DNA from: Aegilops tauschii subsp. strangulata
Lineage: Eukaryota > Streptophyta > Magnoliopsida > Poales > Poaceae
Assembly: GCF_002575655.3 (NCBI RefSeq)
Contig: NC_053039.3
Coordinates: 373,031,633-373,095,632, forward strand
Direction of reading: 5' to 3'
Length of the DNA: 64,000 bases
Below the pieces are notes generated by a model. The model had not been told where the DNA came from, searched no databases, and saw only the letters and a list, made by a program, of their open reading frames with translations. Below, piece after piece: positions 1-11,340 of the stretch (positions are counted from its first letter, which is position 1; the number at the start of each line of letters is the position of its first letter). Both the position numbers and the translations under genes were made by a program.

Positions 1-23
1 CCTTCAGTCTCCCACTTGCACTA

Positions 24-180
24 GAGTCAATAATCTAGTTCACATCGCCATGTGATTTAACATCAATAGTTCACATCACCATGTGATTAACACCAATAGT
101 TCACATCGTCATGTGACCAACACCTAAAGGGTTTACTAGAGTCAGTAATCTAGTTCACATCGCTATGTGATTAACACCCA
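24..180. repeat. Imperfect minisatellite in the 3' part of copia A
   Basis: A unit of about 30 bases built on TAGTTCACATCGCCATGTGA followed by TTAACACC recurs about four times with small changes (starts near 36, 66, 97 and 151). It lies beyond the RNase H region on the element's 3' side. No reading frame is supported across it. Confidence 0.7.
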
Positions 181-302
181 AAGAGTACTAAGGTGTGATC
201 ATGTTTTGCTTGTGAGATAATTTTAGTCAACGGGTCTGTCACATTCAGATCCGTAAGTATTTTGCAAATTCCTATGTCTACAATGCTCTGCACGGAGCTA
301 CT

Positions 303-1388
303 CTAGCTAATTGCTCCCACTTTCAATATGTATCTAGACTGAGACTTAGAGTTATATAGATTAGTGTCAAAACTTGCATCGGCGTAACCCATTACGAGGA
401 ACCTTTTGTCACTTCCATAATCGAGAAACATATCCTTATTCCTAAGGATAATTTTGACCGCTGTCCAGTAATCTACTCCTAGATAACTATTGTACTCCCT
501 TGCTAAAATCAGTGTAGGGTATACAATAGATCTGGTACATAGCATGGCATACATTATAGAACCTATGGCCGAGGCATAGGGAATGACTTTCATTCTTTTT
601 CTATCTTCTGCCGTGGTCGGGCTTTGAGTCTTACTCAATTTCACACCTTGAAACACAGGCAAGAAACTCTTTCTTTGACTGTTCCATTTTGAACCACTTC
701 AAAATCTTGTTAAGGTATGTACTCACTGAAAAAACTTATCAAGCGTCTTGATCTATCTCTATAGATCTTGATGCTCAATATGTAAGCAGCTTCACCGATG
801 TCCTTTCTTTGAAAAACTCCTTTCGAATACTCCTTTATGCTTTGCAGAATAATTCTACATTATTTCCGATCAACAATATGTCATTCACATATACTTATCA
901 GAAATGCTGTAGTGCTCCCACTCACTTTCTTGTAAATACAGGCTTCACCGCAAGTCTGTATAAAACTATATGTTTTGATCAACTTATCAAAGCGTATATT
1001 CCAACTCCGAGATGCTTGCACCAGTCCATAGATGGATCGCTAGAGCTTGCATATTTTTTTAGCACCTTTAGGATTGACAAAACCTTATGGTTGCATCATA
1101 TACAACTCTTCTTTAATAAATCCATTAAGGAATGCAGTTTTGTTTATCCATTTGCCAGATTTCATACAATGCAGCAATTGCTAACATGATTCGGATAGAC
1201 TTAAGCATAGATACGAGTGAGAAACTCTCATCGTAGTCCACACCATGAACTTGTTGAAAACCTTTTGCGACAATTCTAGCTTTGTAGATAGTAACGCTAC
1301 TATCAGCGTTCGTCTTCCTCTTGAAGATCCATTTAATCTCAATGGCTCGCCGATCATTGGGCAAGTCAATCAAAGTCCATACTTTGTT
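303..1388 (-). pseudogene. Copia A reverse transcriptase / RNase H remnant
   Basis: Read on the minus strand, 1373-1125 gives the RT N-terminal part (IKWIFKRKT, YKARIVAKGF, a degraded FSPVAML-like block, IWQMD). The palm core lies near 900-870 and 662-303 matches the copia RNase H region (YASAIGSIMYAM, then YADASFD). The YVDD box reads YVND at 880-891, so one catalytic aspartate has become asparagine. Several frame changes separate the blocks, and a TAG at about 1387-1389 separates RT from the integrase linker upstream. RT and RNase H would copy element RNA into DNA inside the virus-like particle; this copy cannot. Confidence 0.85.
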
Positions 1389-2755
1389 CTAATACATGGA
1401 TCCCATCTCAGATTTCATGGCCTCAAGCCATTTTGCGGAATCTGGGCTCACCATTGCTTCTTCATAGTTCGTAGGTTTGTCATGGTCTAGTAACATAACC
1501 TCCAGAACAGGATTACCGTACCACTTTGGTGCGGATCTTACTCTGGTTGACCTACGAGGTTCAGTAATAACTTGATCTGAAGTTCCATGATCATCATCAT
1601 TAACTTCCTCACTAATTGGTATAGGCATCACAGAAACTGGTTTCTGCAATGAACTACTTTCCAATAAGGGAGCAGGTACAATTACCTCATCAAGTTCTAC
1701 TTTCCTCCCACTCACTTCTTTCGAGAGGAACTCCTTCTCTAGAAAGGATCCATTCTTAGCAACGAATGTCTTACCTTCGGATCTGTGATAGAAGGTGTAC
1801 CCAGCTGTCTCCTTTGGGTATCCTATGAAGACACATTTCTCCGATTTGGGTTTGAGCTTATCAGGATGAAACTTTTTCACATAAGCATCGCAACCCCAAA
1901 CTTTAAGAAACGACAACTTTGGTTTCTTGCCAAACCACAGTTCATAAGATGTCGTCTCAACGGATTTAGATGGTACCCTATTTAACGTGAATGCAGCTGT
2001 CTCTAATGCATAACCCCAAAACGATAGTGGTAGATCGGTAAGAGACATCATATATCGCACCATATCTAATAAAGTACGGTTACGATGTTCGGACACACCA
2101 TTACACGGTGGTGTTCCAGGTGGCGTGAGTAGTGAAACTATTTCACATTGTTTTAACTGAAGGCCAAACTCGTAACTCAAATACTCTTCTCCACGATCAG
2201 ATCGTAGAAAGTTTATTTTCTTGTTACGATGATTTTCCACTTCACTCTGAAATTATATGAACTTTTCAAATGTTTCAGACTTCTGTTTCATTAAGTAGAT
2301 ATACCCATATCTGCTCAAATCATCTATGAAGGTCAGAAAATAATGATACCTGCTACGAGCCTCAATATTCATCGGACCACATACATCTGTATGTATGATT
2401 TCCAACAAATCTGTTGCTCTCTCCATAGTTCCGGAGAACGGCGTTTTAGTCATCTTGCCCATGAGGCATGGTTCGCAAGCATCAAGTGATTCATAATCAA
2501 GTGATTCCAAAATCCCATCAGTATGGAGTTTCTTCATGCGCTTTACACCAATATGACCTAAACGGCAGTGCCACAAATAAGTTGCACTATCATTATTAAC
2601 TTTGCATCTTTTGGCTTCATTATTATGAATAGGTGTATCACTACGATTGAGATCCAACAAACCATTTTATTGGGTGTATGACCATAGAAGGTTTTATTCA
2701 TGTAAACAGAACAACAATTATTCTCTAATTTAAATGAATAAACGTATTGCAACAA
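1389..2755 (-). pseudogene. Copia A integrase remnant
   Basis: Copia integrase read leftward. 2660-2253 holds the pre-integrase zinc-binding part (LWHCRLGHIG, then CEPCLMGK: H-x4-H and C-x2-C) and the first catalytic Asp (IHTDVCGPM). After an in-frame TAA near 2250, 2240-1389 holds the second Asp (LRSDRGEEY) and the Glu region (GVSEHRNRTLLDM). The core continues through WFGKKPKLSFLKVWGC to the acidic linker that leads into RT. The DDE residues are still readable although the frame is broken by stops. The enzyme would insert element cDNA into the chromosome. Confidence 0.87.
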
Positions 2756-3850
2756 ACATGATCAAATCATATTCGTGCTCAACGCAAACACCAAATAACA
2801 CTTATTTAGTTTCAACACTAATCCCGAAAGTATAGGGAGTGTGCGATGATGATCATATCAATCTTGGATCTACTTCCAACACATCGTCACCTCGCCTTTT
2901 ACTAGTCTCTGTTTATTCTGCAGCTCCCGTTTCGAGTTACTACTCTTAGCAACTGAACCCGTATCAAATGCTGAGGGGTTGCTATAAACACTAGTAAAGT
3001 ACACATCAATAACATGTATATCCAATATACCTTTGTTCACTTTGCCATCCTTCTTATCCACCAAATACTTGGGGTAGTTCCGCTTCCAGTGACCAGTTCC
3101 TTTGAAGTAGAAGCACTTAGTCTCAGGCTTACGACCAGACTTAGGCTTCTTCACTTGAGCAACAACTTGCTTGCCGTTCTTCTTGAAGTTCCCCTTCTAT
3201 CCCTTTGCCCTTTTCTTGAAACTAGTGGTCTTGTTAACCATCAACACTTGATGCTTTTTCTTGATTTCAACCTTCATCGATGTCATCATCATGAAAAACT
3301 CGGGAATTACTTTTGTCATCCCTTGCATACTATAGTTCATCACGAAGTTCTACTAACTTGGTGATGGTGACTAGAGAATTCTGTTAATCACTATTTTATC
3401 TGGAAGATTAACTCCTACTTGATTCAAGCGATTGTAGTACCCAGACAATCTGAGCACATGCTCACTGCTTGAGCTATTCTCCTCCATCTTTTAGCTATAG
3501 AACTTGTTGGAGACTTCATATCTCTCAACTCGGGTATTTGCTTGAAATATTAACTTCAACTCTTGGAACATCTCATATGGTCCATGACGTTCAAAACGTC
3601 CTTGAAGTCCCGATTCTAAGCCGTTAAGCATGGTGCACTAAACTATCAAGTAGTCATCATATTGAGCTAGTCAAACGTTCATAACGTCTGCATCTGCTCC
3701 TGCAATAGGTCTGTCACCTAACGGTGCATTAAGGACATTATTCTTCTGTGCAGCAATGAGGATAATCCTCAGATCACGGATCCAATCCACATCATTGCTA
3801 CTAACATCTTTCAGCATGTTTTTTCTCTAGGAACATATCAAAATAAACAT
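2756..3850 (-). pseudogene. Copia A gag and protease remnant
   Basis: Gag and protease on the minus strand. The 3154-2870 frame starts with the basic stretch before the zinc knuckle, then CFYFKGTGHWKRNY, then the protease motif FDTGS. The knuckle should be C-x2-C-x4-H-x4-C; here the second and fourth cysteines read Phe and Tyr, so it cannot bind zinc normally. Farther upstream (to about 3835) matches to copia B gag (LRIILIAAQKN, GLESGLQ, FERHGP) lie in different frames with stops. The gag start is not preserved: the copia B start context has no clean counterpart. Confidence 0.8.
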
Positions 3851-5097
3851 AGGGAAGCAACAACGCGAGCTATTGATCTACAACATAATTTGCAAAATAC
3901 TATTAGGACTAAGTTCATGATAAATTTAAGTTCAATTAATCATATTACTTAAGAACTCCCACTTAGATAGACATCCCTCTAATCCTCTAAGTGATCACGT
4001 GATCCAAATCAACTAAACCATAACCGATCATCACGTGAAATGGAGTAGTTTTCAATGGTGACCATCACGATGTTTATCATATCTACTATATGATTCATGC
4101 TCAACCTTTCGGCCTCAATGTTCCGAGGCCATATCTGCATATGCTAGGCTCGTCAAGTTTAACCTGAGTATTCTGCGTGTGCAGAACTACCTTGCACCCG
4201 TTGTAGATGGACGTAGAGCTTATCACACCCGATCATCACGTGGTGTCTGGGCACGACGAACTTTGGCAACGGTGCATACTCAGGGAGAACACTTTTATTT
4301 TGAAATTTTAGTGAGAGATCATCTTATAATGCTACCGTTAATCAAAGCAAGATAAGATGCATAAAAGATAAACATCACATGCAATCAATATAAGTGATAT
4401 GATATGGCCATCATCATCTTGTGCTTGTGATCTCCATCTCTGAAGCACTGTCATGATCACCATCGTCACCGGCGCGACACCTTGATCTCCATCGTAGCAT
4501 CGTTGTCGTCTCGCCAACTATTGCTTTTATGACTATCGCTACCGCTTAGTGATAAAGTAAAACAATTACATGGCGATTACATTGCATACAATAAAGCGAC
4601 AACCATATGGCTCCTGCCAGTTGCCGATAACTCGGTTACAAAACATGATCATCTCATACAATAAAATATAGCATCATGTCTTGACCATATCACATCACAA
4701 CATGCCCTGCAAAAACAAGTTAGACGTCATCCACTTTGTTGTTGCAAGTTTTATGTGGCTGCTATGGGCTTAGCAAGAACCGTTCTTACCTACGCATCAA
4801 AACCACAACGATAGTTTGTCAAGTTGGTGCTGTTTTAACCTTCGCAAGGACCGGGCGTAGCCACACTCGGTTCAACTAAAGTGAGAGAGACAGACACCCG
4901 CCAGTCACCTTTAAGCAACGAGTGCTCGCAACGGTGAAACCAGTCTCGCGTAAGCGTACGCGTAATGTCGGTCCGGGCCGCTTCATCTCACAATACCGCT
5001 GAACCAAAATATGACATGCTGGTAAGCAGTATGACTTATATCGCCCACAACTCACTTGTGTTCTACTCGTGCATATAACATCAACGCATAAAACCAG
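3851..5097 (-). other. Copia A untranslated leader, no gene
   Basis: Stretch between the PBS and gag. Its 4030-4200 part matches, in reverse complement, the leader of copia B (8938-9120: the GGTGCAAG and ACGAGCCTA blocks and the CGTGATGATCGG block), showing both come from related families. No long open frame and no recognised motif otherwise. Confidence 0.7.
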
Positions 5098-5110
5098 GCT
5101 TGGATGCCAC
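5098..5110 (-). promoter_or_regulatory. Degraded primer binding site of copia A (initiator-tRNA-Met type)
   Basis: On the minus strand, immediately after the LTR end, the sequence reads GTGGCATCCAAGCC where the usual site is TGGTATCAGAGCC. Position and partial match fit a mutated tRNA-iMet PBS. Confidence 0.65.
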
Positions 5111-5535
5111 TGTTGGGGAACGTAGTAATTTCAAAAAAATTCTACGCACACGCAAGATCATGGTGATGCATAGCAACGAGAGGGGAGAGTGTTGTCCACG
5201 TACCCTCGTAGACCGAAACCGGAAGCGTTAACACAACGCGGTTGATGTAGTCGTACGTCTTCACGATCCGACCGATCAAGTACCGAACGCACGGCACCTC
5301 TGAGTTCAGCACACGTTCAGCTCGATGACGTCCCTCGAACTCTGATCCAGCCGAGTGTTGAGGGAGAGTTTCGTCAGCACGACGGCGTGGTGACAATGAT
5401 GATGTTCTACCGACTAAGGGCTTCGCCTAAGCACCGCTATGATATTATCGAGGTGTAATATGGTGGAGGGGGGCACCGCACACGGCTAAGACATCAATGA
5501 TCAATTGTGTGTCTAGAGGTGCTCCCCTGCCCCCG

Positions 5536-5543
5536 TATATAAA
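5536..5543 (-). promoter_or_regulatory. TATA box in copia A 5' LTR
   Basis: TTTATATA on the minus strand, in the context CCTTTATATACGGGG. The same box recurs at the matching place in the solo LTR (7133-7140) and in the truncated plus-strand LTR (50233-50240). Confidence 0.6.
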
Positions 5544-6709
5544 GGAGCAAGGGGGGTTCGGCCGGCCAAGGGGAGAGGCGCGCCAGGAGGAGTCCTACTC
5601 CTACCGGGAGTAGGACTCCCCCCTTTTCCATGTTGGACTAGGAGAGAGAGGGGAAAGAGGTGGAGGGGAGGAAGGAAAGGGGGGGCGCTGCCCCCCTCTC
5701 CTTGTCCTATTCGGACTGGGGCGGAGGGGCGTGCGGCCCTGCCCTGGCCTCCTCTCCTCTCTTCCACCAAGGCCCACTAAGGCCCATTAAGTTAACGGGG
5801 GGTTCCGGTAACCTCCCGCTACTCCGGAAAAATCCTGATTTCACCCGGAACACTTCCGATATCCAAACATAGGCTTCCAATATATCAATCTTTATGTCTC
5901 TACCATTTCGAGACTCCTCGTCATGTCCGTGATCACATCCGGGACTCCGAACAACCTTCGGTACATCAAAACATATAAACACATAATATAACTATCATCG
6001 TAACGTTAAGCGTGCGGACCCTACGGGTTCGAGAACTATGTAGACATGACCGAGACACCTCTCCGGTCAATAACCAATAGCGGAACTTGGATGCTCATAT
6101 TAGTTCCCACATATTCTACGAAGATTTTTATTGGTCAGACCGCATAACAACATACGTTGTTCCCTTTGTCATCGGTATGTTACTTGCCCGAGATTTGATC
6201 CTCGGTATCTCGATACCTAGTTCAATCTCGTTACCGGCAAGTCTCTTTACTCATTCCGTAATACATCATCCCGCAACTAACTCATTAGTTACAATGCTTG
6301 CAAGGCTTATAGTGATGTGTATTACTGAGTGGGCCCAGAGATACCTCTCCGACAATCGGAGTGGCAAATCCTAATCTCGAAATACGCCAACCCAACAAGT
6401 ACCTTTGGAGACACCTGTAGAGCACCTTTATAATCACCCAGTTACGTTGTGACGTTTGGTAGCACACAAAGTGTTCCTCCGGTAAACGGGAGTTGCATAA
6501 TCTCATAGTCATAGGAACACGTATAAGTCATGAAGAAAGCAATAGCAACATACTAAACGATCGTGTGCTAAGCTAACGGAATGGGTCAAGTCAATCACAT
6601 CATTCTCCTAATGATATAATCCCATTAGTCAAATGACAACTCATGTCTATGGCTAGGAAACATAACCATCTTTGATTAACGAGCTAGTCAAGTAGAGGCA
6701 TACTAGTGA

Positions 6710-8441
6710 TGTTGGGGAACGTAATAATTTCAAAAACAATCTACGCACACGCAAGATCATGGTGATGCATAGCAACGAGAGGGGAGAGTGTTGTCCACGT
6801 ACCCTCATAGACCGAAAGCAGAAGCGTTAACACAACGCGGTTGATCTACTCGTACGTCTTCACGATCCGACCGATCAAGTACCGAACGTACGGCACCTCC
6901 AAGTTCAGCACACGTTCAGCTCGATGACGTCCCTCGAACTCCGATCCAGCCGAGTGTTGAGGGAGAGTTTCGTCAGCACGATGGCGTGGTGACAATGATG
7001 ATGTTATACCGACGCAGGGCTTCGCCTAAGCACCGCTACGATATTATCGAGGTGTAATATGGTGGAGGGGGGCACCGCACACGGCTAAGAGATCAATGAT
7101 CATTGTGTGTCTAGAGGTGCCCCCTGCCCCCGTATATAAAGGAGCAAGGGGGGGTTTGGCCGGCCAAGGGGAGAGGCGCGCCAGGAGGAGTCCTACTCCT
7201 ACCGGGATTAGGACTCCCCCCTTTTCCATGTTGGACTAGGAGAGAGAGGGGGAAGAGGTGGAGGGGAGGAAGGAAAGGGGGGCGCCGCCCCCCTCTCCTT
7301 GACCTATTCGGACTGGGGGGAGGGGCGTGCGGCCCTGCCCTGGCCTCCTCTCCTCTCTTCCACCTAGGCCCACTAAGGCCCATCAAGTTACCGGGGGCTT
7401 CCGGTAACCTCCCGGTACTCCGGAAAAATCCCGATTTCACCCGGAACACTTCCGATGACCAAACATAGGCTTCCAATATATCAATCTTTATGTCTCGACC
7501 ATTTCGAGACTCCTCGTCATGTCCGTGATCACATCTGGGACTCCGAACAACCTTCGGTACATCAAAACATATAAACTCATAATATAACGGTGATCGTAAC
7601 GTTAAGTGTGCGGACCCTACGGGTTCGAGAACTATGTAGACATGACCGAGACACCTCTCCGGTCAATAACCAATAGCGGAACCTGGATGCTCGTATTGGT
7701 TCCCACATATTCTATGAAGATCTTTATCGGTCAGACCGCATAACAACATACGTTGTTCCCTTTGTCATCGGTATGTTACTTGCCCGATATTCGATCGTCG
7801 GTATCTCGATACCTAGTTCAATCTCGTTATCGGCAAGTCTCTTTACTCGTTCCGTAATACATCATCCCGCAACTAACTCATTAGTTACAATGCTTGCAAG
7901 GCTTATAGTGATGTGTATTACTGAGTGGGCCCAGAGATACCTCTCCGACAATCGGAGTGACAAATCCTAATCTCGAAATACGCCAACCCAACAAGTACCT
8001 TTGGAGACACCTGTAGAGCACCTTTATAATCACCCAGTTATGTTGTGACGTTTGGTAGCACACAAAGTGTTCCTCCGGTTAACGGGAGTTGCATAATCTC
8101 ATAGTCATAGGAACATGTATAAGTCATGAAGAATGCAATAGCAACATACTAAACGATCGAGTGCTAAGCTAACGGAATGGGTGAAGTCAATCACATCATT
8201 CTCCTAATGATGTGATCCCGTTAATCAAATGACAACTCATGTCTATGGCTAGGAAACATAACCATCTTTGATCAACGAGCTAGTCAAGTAGAGGCATACT
8301 AGTGACACTCTCTTTGTCTATGTATTCACACATATATTATGTTTCCGGTTAATACAATTCTAGCATGAATAATAAACTTTTATCATGATATAAGGAAATA
8401 AATAATAACTTTATTATTACCTCTAGGGCATATTTCCTTCA
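6710..8441 (-). mobile_element. Solo copia LTR inserted into the copia A LTR
   Basis: Complete 1732-bp LTR (TGTTGGGGAACG at 6710, TTTCCTTCA ending at 8441) in the same orientation as its host LTR and clearly related to it. It is flanked by a perfect 5-bp duplication AGTGA at 6705-6709 and 8442-8446. There is no internal region, so it is a solo LTR left by LTR-LTR recombination of a full insertion. A TATA box lies at 7133-7140. Confidence 0.95.
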
Positions 8442-8582
8442 AGTGACACTCTGTTTGTTTATGTATTCATACATGTATCAAGTTTCCGGTTAATACAATT
8501 CTAGCCTGAATAATAAACATTTATCATGACATAAGGAAATAAATAATAACTTTATTATTGCCTCTAGGGCATATTTCCTTCA

Positions 8583-8937
8583 GCTAACTGGTCACATAGC
8601 CCTTCACCCCTTGGTCTTGTCCTGGTGATCCGGACGACCCAACGGCGGCTAAGGTATGCACGGGGATGGGCCTTGCCGACGCAGAACGCTAATGCCTACT
8701 CTCGCATCTCCTTCTCGAGGGTTGTTCACGCAGCAAGGGGGACTCCTAAGCATCGGAACTCAAGAGCCTAACTGGTCATGTAGCCCCTCACTCCTTGGTC
8801 TCGTCCTGGTGATCCGGACGACCCAACGGCAGCTTAGGTATGCGCGGGGCCGGGACCTGCCGACGCAGAACATTAACGCAGACGGGAAGGAAATCGCAAA
8901 ATCCTAGCAAATTATTACAAAACATACTGTCACATAA
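8583..8937. repeat. Unclassified segment with a 104-bp direct repeat
   Basis: 8584-8687 and 8768-8871 are near copies (CTAACTGGTCA ... GACGCAGAAC), 184 bases apart. They share the core GGTGATCCGGACGACCCAACG. It lies between the 5' LTR of copia A and the truncated leader of copia B. I cannot assign it to a family; no credible gene. Confidence 0.6.
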
Positions 8938-9249
8938 AACGGGTGCAAGACAGAATACTCGGGTTAAAATTGACGAGCCTAACATGTACAGACATGGCCT
9001 CGGAACACTGGAGACCGAAAGTTCGAACGTGAATCATATAGTAGATATGATTAACATAGAGATGTTCACCATTGAAACTACTCCATCTCACGTGATGATC
9101 GGACATGGTTTAGTTGATATGGATCACGTGATCATTTAGATGACTCGAGGGATGTCTATCTAAGGGGAGTTATAAGTAATATGATTAATTGAATTTAATT
9201 TAACAAGAACTTAGTACTGATAGTTTTTGCATATCTATGTTGTAGATAA

Positions 9250-10105
9250 ATGGCCCGTCCTACTGTTCCTTTGAATTTTAATGCGTTCCTAGAGAAAGCT
9301 AAGTTGAAAGATGATGGTAGCAACTATGCGGACTGGTTCCGTAACTTGAGGATTATCCTCATTGCTGCACAGAAGAATTATGTCCTTGAGGCACCGCTAG
9401 ATGACAAGCCCCCTCTCGCTAATGTAGACGCTTTGAACGTCTGGCAGACGCGGTCTGATGACTACTCTATAGTTTAGTGTGCCATGCTATACGGCTTAGA
9501 ATCGGGACTTCAAAGACGTTTTGAACGTCATGGACCATATGAGATGTTCCAGGAGTTGAAGTTAATATTTCAAGCAAATGCCCGAGTTGAGAGATATGAA
9601 GTCTCCAAGAAGTTCTATAGCTGCAAGATGGAGGAGAATAGTTCTGTCAGTGAACACATACTCAAAATGTCTGGGTATCATAACCACTTGACTCAGCTGG
9701 GAGTTAATCTTCCAGATGATAGTGTTATTGACATAGTTCTTCAATCACTTCCACCAAGCTACAAAGGCTTCATGATGAACTATAATATGCAAGGGATGGA
9801 TAAGACAATTCCCGAGCTCTTCGCTATGCTCAAAGCTGCGGAGGTAGAAATCAAGAAAGAACATCAAGTGTTGATGGTTAACAAGACCACTAGTTTCAAG
9901 AAAAAGGGCAAGGGAAAGAAGGGGAACTTCAAGAAGAATGGCAAGCAAGTTGTCACTCCCGGGAAAAAGCCCAAGTCTGGACCCAAGCCTGAAACTGAGT
10001 GCTTTTACTTCAAAGGGACTAGTCACTAGAAGCGGAATTGCCCCAAGTATTTGGCAGATAAGAAGGATGGCAAGGTGAACAAAGGTATATTTGATATACA
10101 TGTTA
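9250..10105 (+). pseudogene. Copia B gag
   Basis: Starts with an ATG at 9250 (MARPTVPLNFNAFLEKAKL), the usual start of this family's gag. The same frame runs through DDGSNYADWFRNLRIIL, GLESGLQRRFERHGPYEMF and the basic KKKGKGKKGN block to the zinc knuckle near 10000. It is broken by an in-frame TAG at 9475-9477 (DYSIV then stop) and a TAG at 10027-10029 where Trp is normal. The knuckle reads CFYFKGTSH: its second Cys is Phe, the same loss as in copia A. Gag would form the virus-like particle and package RNA; this copy gives only fragments. Confidence 0.88.
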
Positions 10106-11340
10106 TTGATATGTACCTTACTAATGCTCATAGTAGCGCCTGGGTATTTGATACTGGTTCTGTTGCTCATATTTGCAACTCGAAACAGGGGCTATGGATT
10201 AAATGAAGATTGGCTAAGGACGAGGTGACGATGCGCATCGGGAATGGTTCCAAGGTCGATGCGATCGCCGTCGGCACGCTACCTCTACATCTACCTTCAG
10301 AATTAGTTTTAGACCTGAATAATTGTTATTTGGTGCCAGCATTGAGCATGAACATTATATCTGGATCTTGTTTGAAGCGAGACGGTTATTCATTTAACAG
10401 AGAATAATGGTTGTTCTATTTATATGAGTAATATATTTTATGGTCATGCACCTTGAAGAGTGGTCTATTTTTATTGAATCTCGATCGTGGTGATACACAT
10501 ATTCATAATATTGATGCCAAAAGAAGCAAAGTTGATAATGATAGTGAAACATATTTGTGGCACTGCCGTTTAGGTCATATTGGTGTAAAACGCATGAGGA
10601 AACTCCATGCGGATGGAGTTTTGGAATCACTTGATTATGAGTCATTTGATGCTTGCGAACCATGCCTCATGGGCAAGATAACTAAGACTCCGTTCTCCAG
10701 AACAACGGAACAACCACTGCTTATTGGAAATAATACATACTGATGTATGTAGTCCGATGAGTGTCGAGGCTCGCGGCGGTATCATTATTTTTTGACCTTC
10801 ACAGATGATTTGAGCAGATATGGGTATATCTACTTAATGAAACACAAGTCTGAAACATTTGAAAAGTTCAAAGAATTTCAGAGTGAACTGGAGAATCATC
10901 GTAACAAGAGAATAAAGTTTCTACGATCTGATCGCGGAGGCGAATATTTGAGTTACGAGTTTGGCCTTCATTTAAAACAATGTGGAATAGTTTGACAACT
11001 CACGCCTCCTGGAACACCACAGCGTAATGGTGTGTCTGAACGTCGTAACCGTACTTTATTGGATATGGTGCGATCAATGATGTCTTTTACCGATTTACCA
11101 CTGTCATTTTGGGTTTAAGCATTAGAGAGAGTTGCATTCATGTTAAATAGGGCACCATCTAAATCCGTTGAGATGACACCGTATGAACTGTGGTTTGGCA
11201 AGAAACCTAAGCTATCATTTCTTAAAGTTTGGGGTTGCGCTGCTTATGTGAAAAAGCTACAGCCTGGTAAGCTCGAACCCAAATCGGAGATCCGAAGGCA
11301 AGATCTTTGTTGCTAAGAATGGATCCTTTCTAGAGAAGGA
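10106..11340 (+). pseudogene. Copia B protease and integrase
   Basis: Protease active-site motif VFDTGSVAHIC at about 10145-10180, then an in-frame TGA near 10207. A short frame excursion near 10395-10440 is restored before LFLLNLDRGD at 10453. Integrase follows: LWHCRLGHIG with CEPCLMGK (HHCC) near 10555-10680, then FTDDLSRYGYIYL, LRSDRGGEYLS (second Asp) and GVSERRNRTLLDM (Glu). Stops occur at 10993 (TGA) and about 11116 (TAA). A deletion of some tens of bases near 11288, relative to copia A, removes the CVFIGYP block and changes frame. Confidence 0.87.

Larger units (their letters stand above)
1..8582 (-). mobile_element. Copia A: decayed Angela/BARE/WIS-like Ty1/copia element (internal region plus 5' LTR)
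   Basis: Minus-strand copia element that enters from the left edge. Going leftward from its 5' LTR (5111-8582, split by a solo LTR) come a PBS-like site, a leader, and gag, protease, integrase, RT and RNase H remnants in copia order (integrase before RT). The 3' LTR lies beyond base 1. Every coding segment carries stops or frameshifts, so it cannot act by itself. The LTR sense start TGAAGGAAATATGCCC and end GTTCCCCAACA match the Angela/BARE/WIS group as I know it. Gene order and LTR termini are seen; the family name is recognition. Confidence 0.9.
5111..8582 (-). repeat. Copia A 5' LTR (5111-6709 plus 8447-8582), split by a solo LTR
   Basis: The plus strand starts TGTTGGGGAACGTAG at 5111. 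The other LTR end (CATATTTCCTTCA) is at 8582, giving about 1.73 kb once the inner insertion is removed. The last 136 bases (8447-8582) repeat the matching end of the inserted LTR, which proves the split. The GC-rich end near 5520-5760 with a TATA box is the promoter end in sense orientation. Confidence 0.92.

Noticed and set aside
24..180. CRISPR-like look of the short regular repeats
   Set aside because: Units are imperfect and contiguous with no unique spacers, in a plant retroelement.
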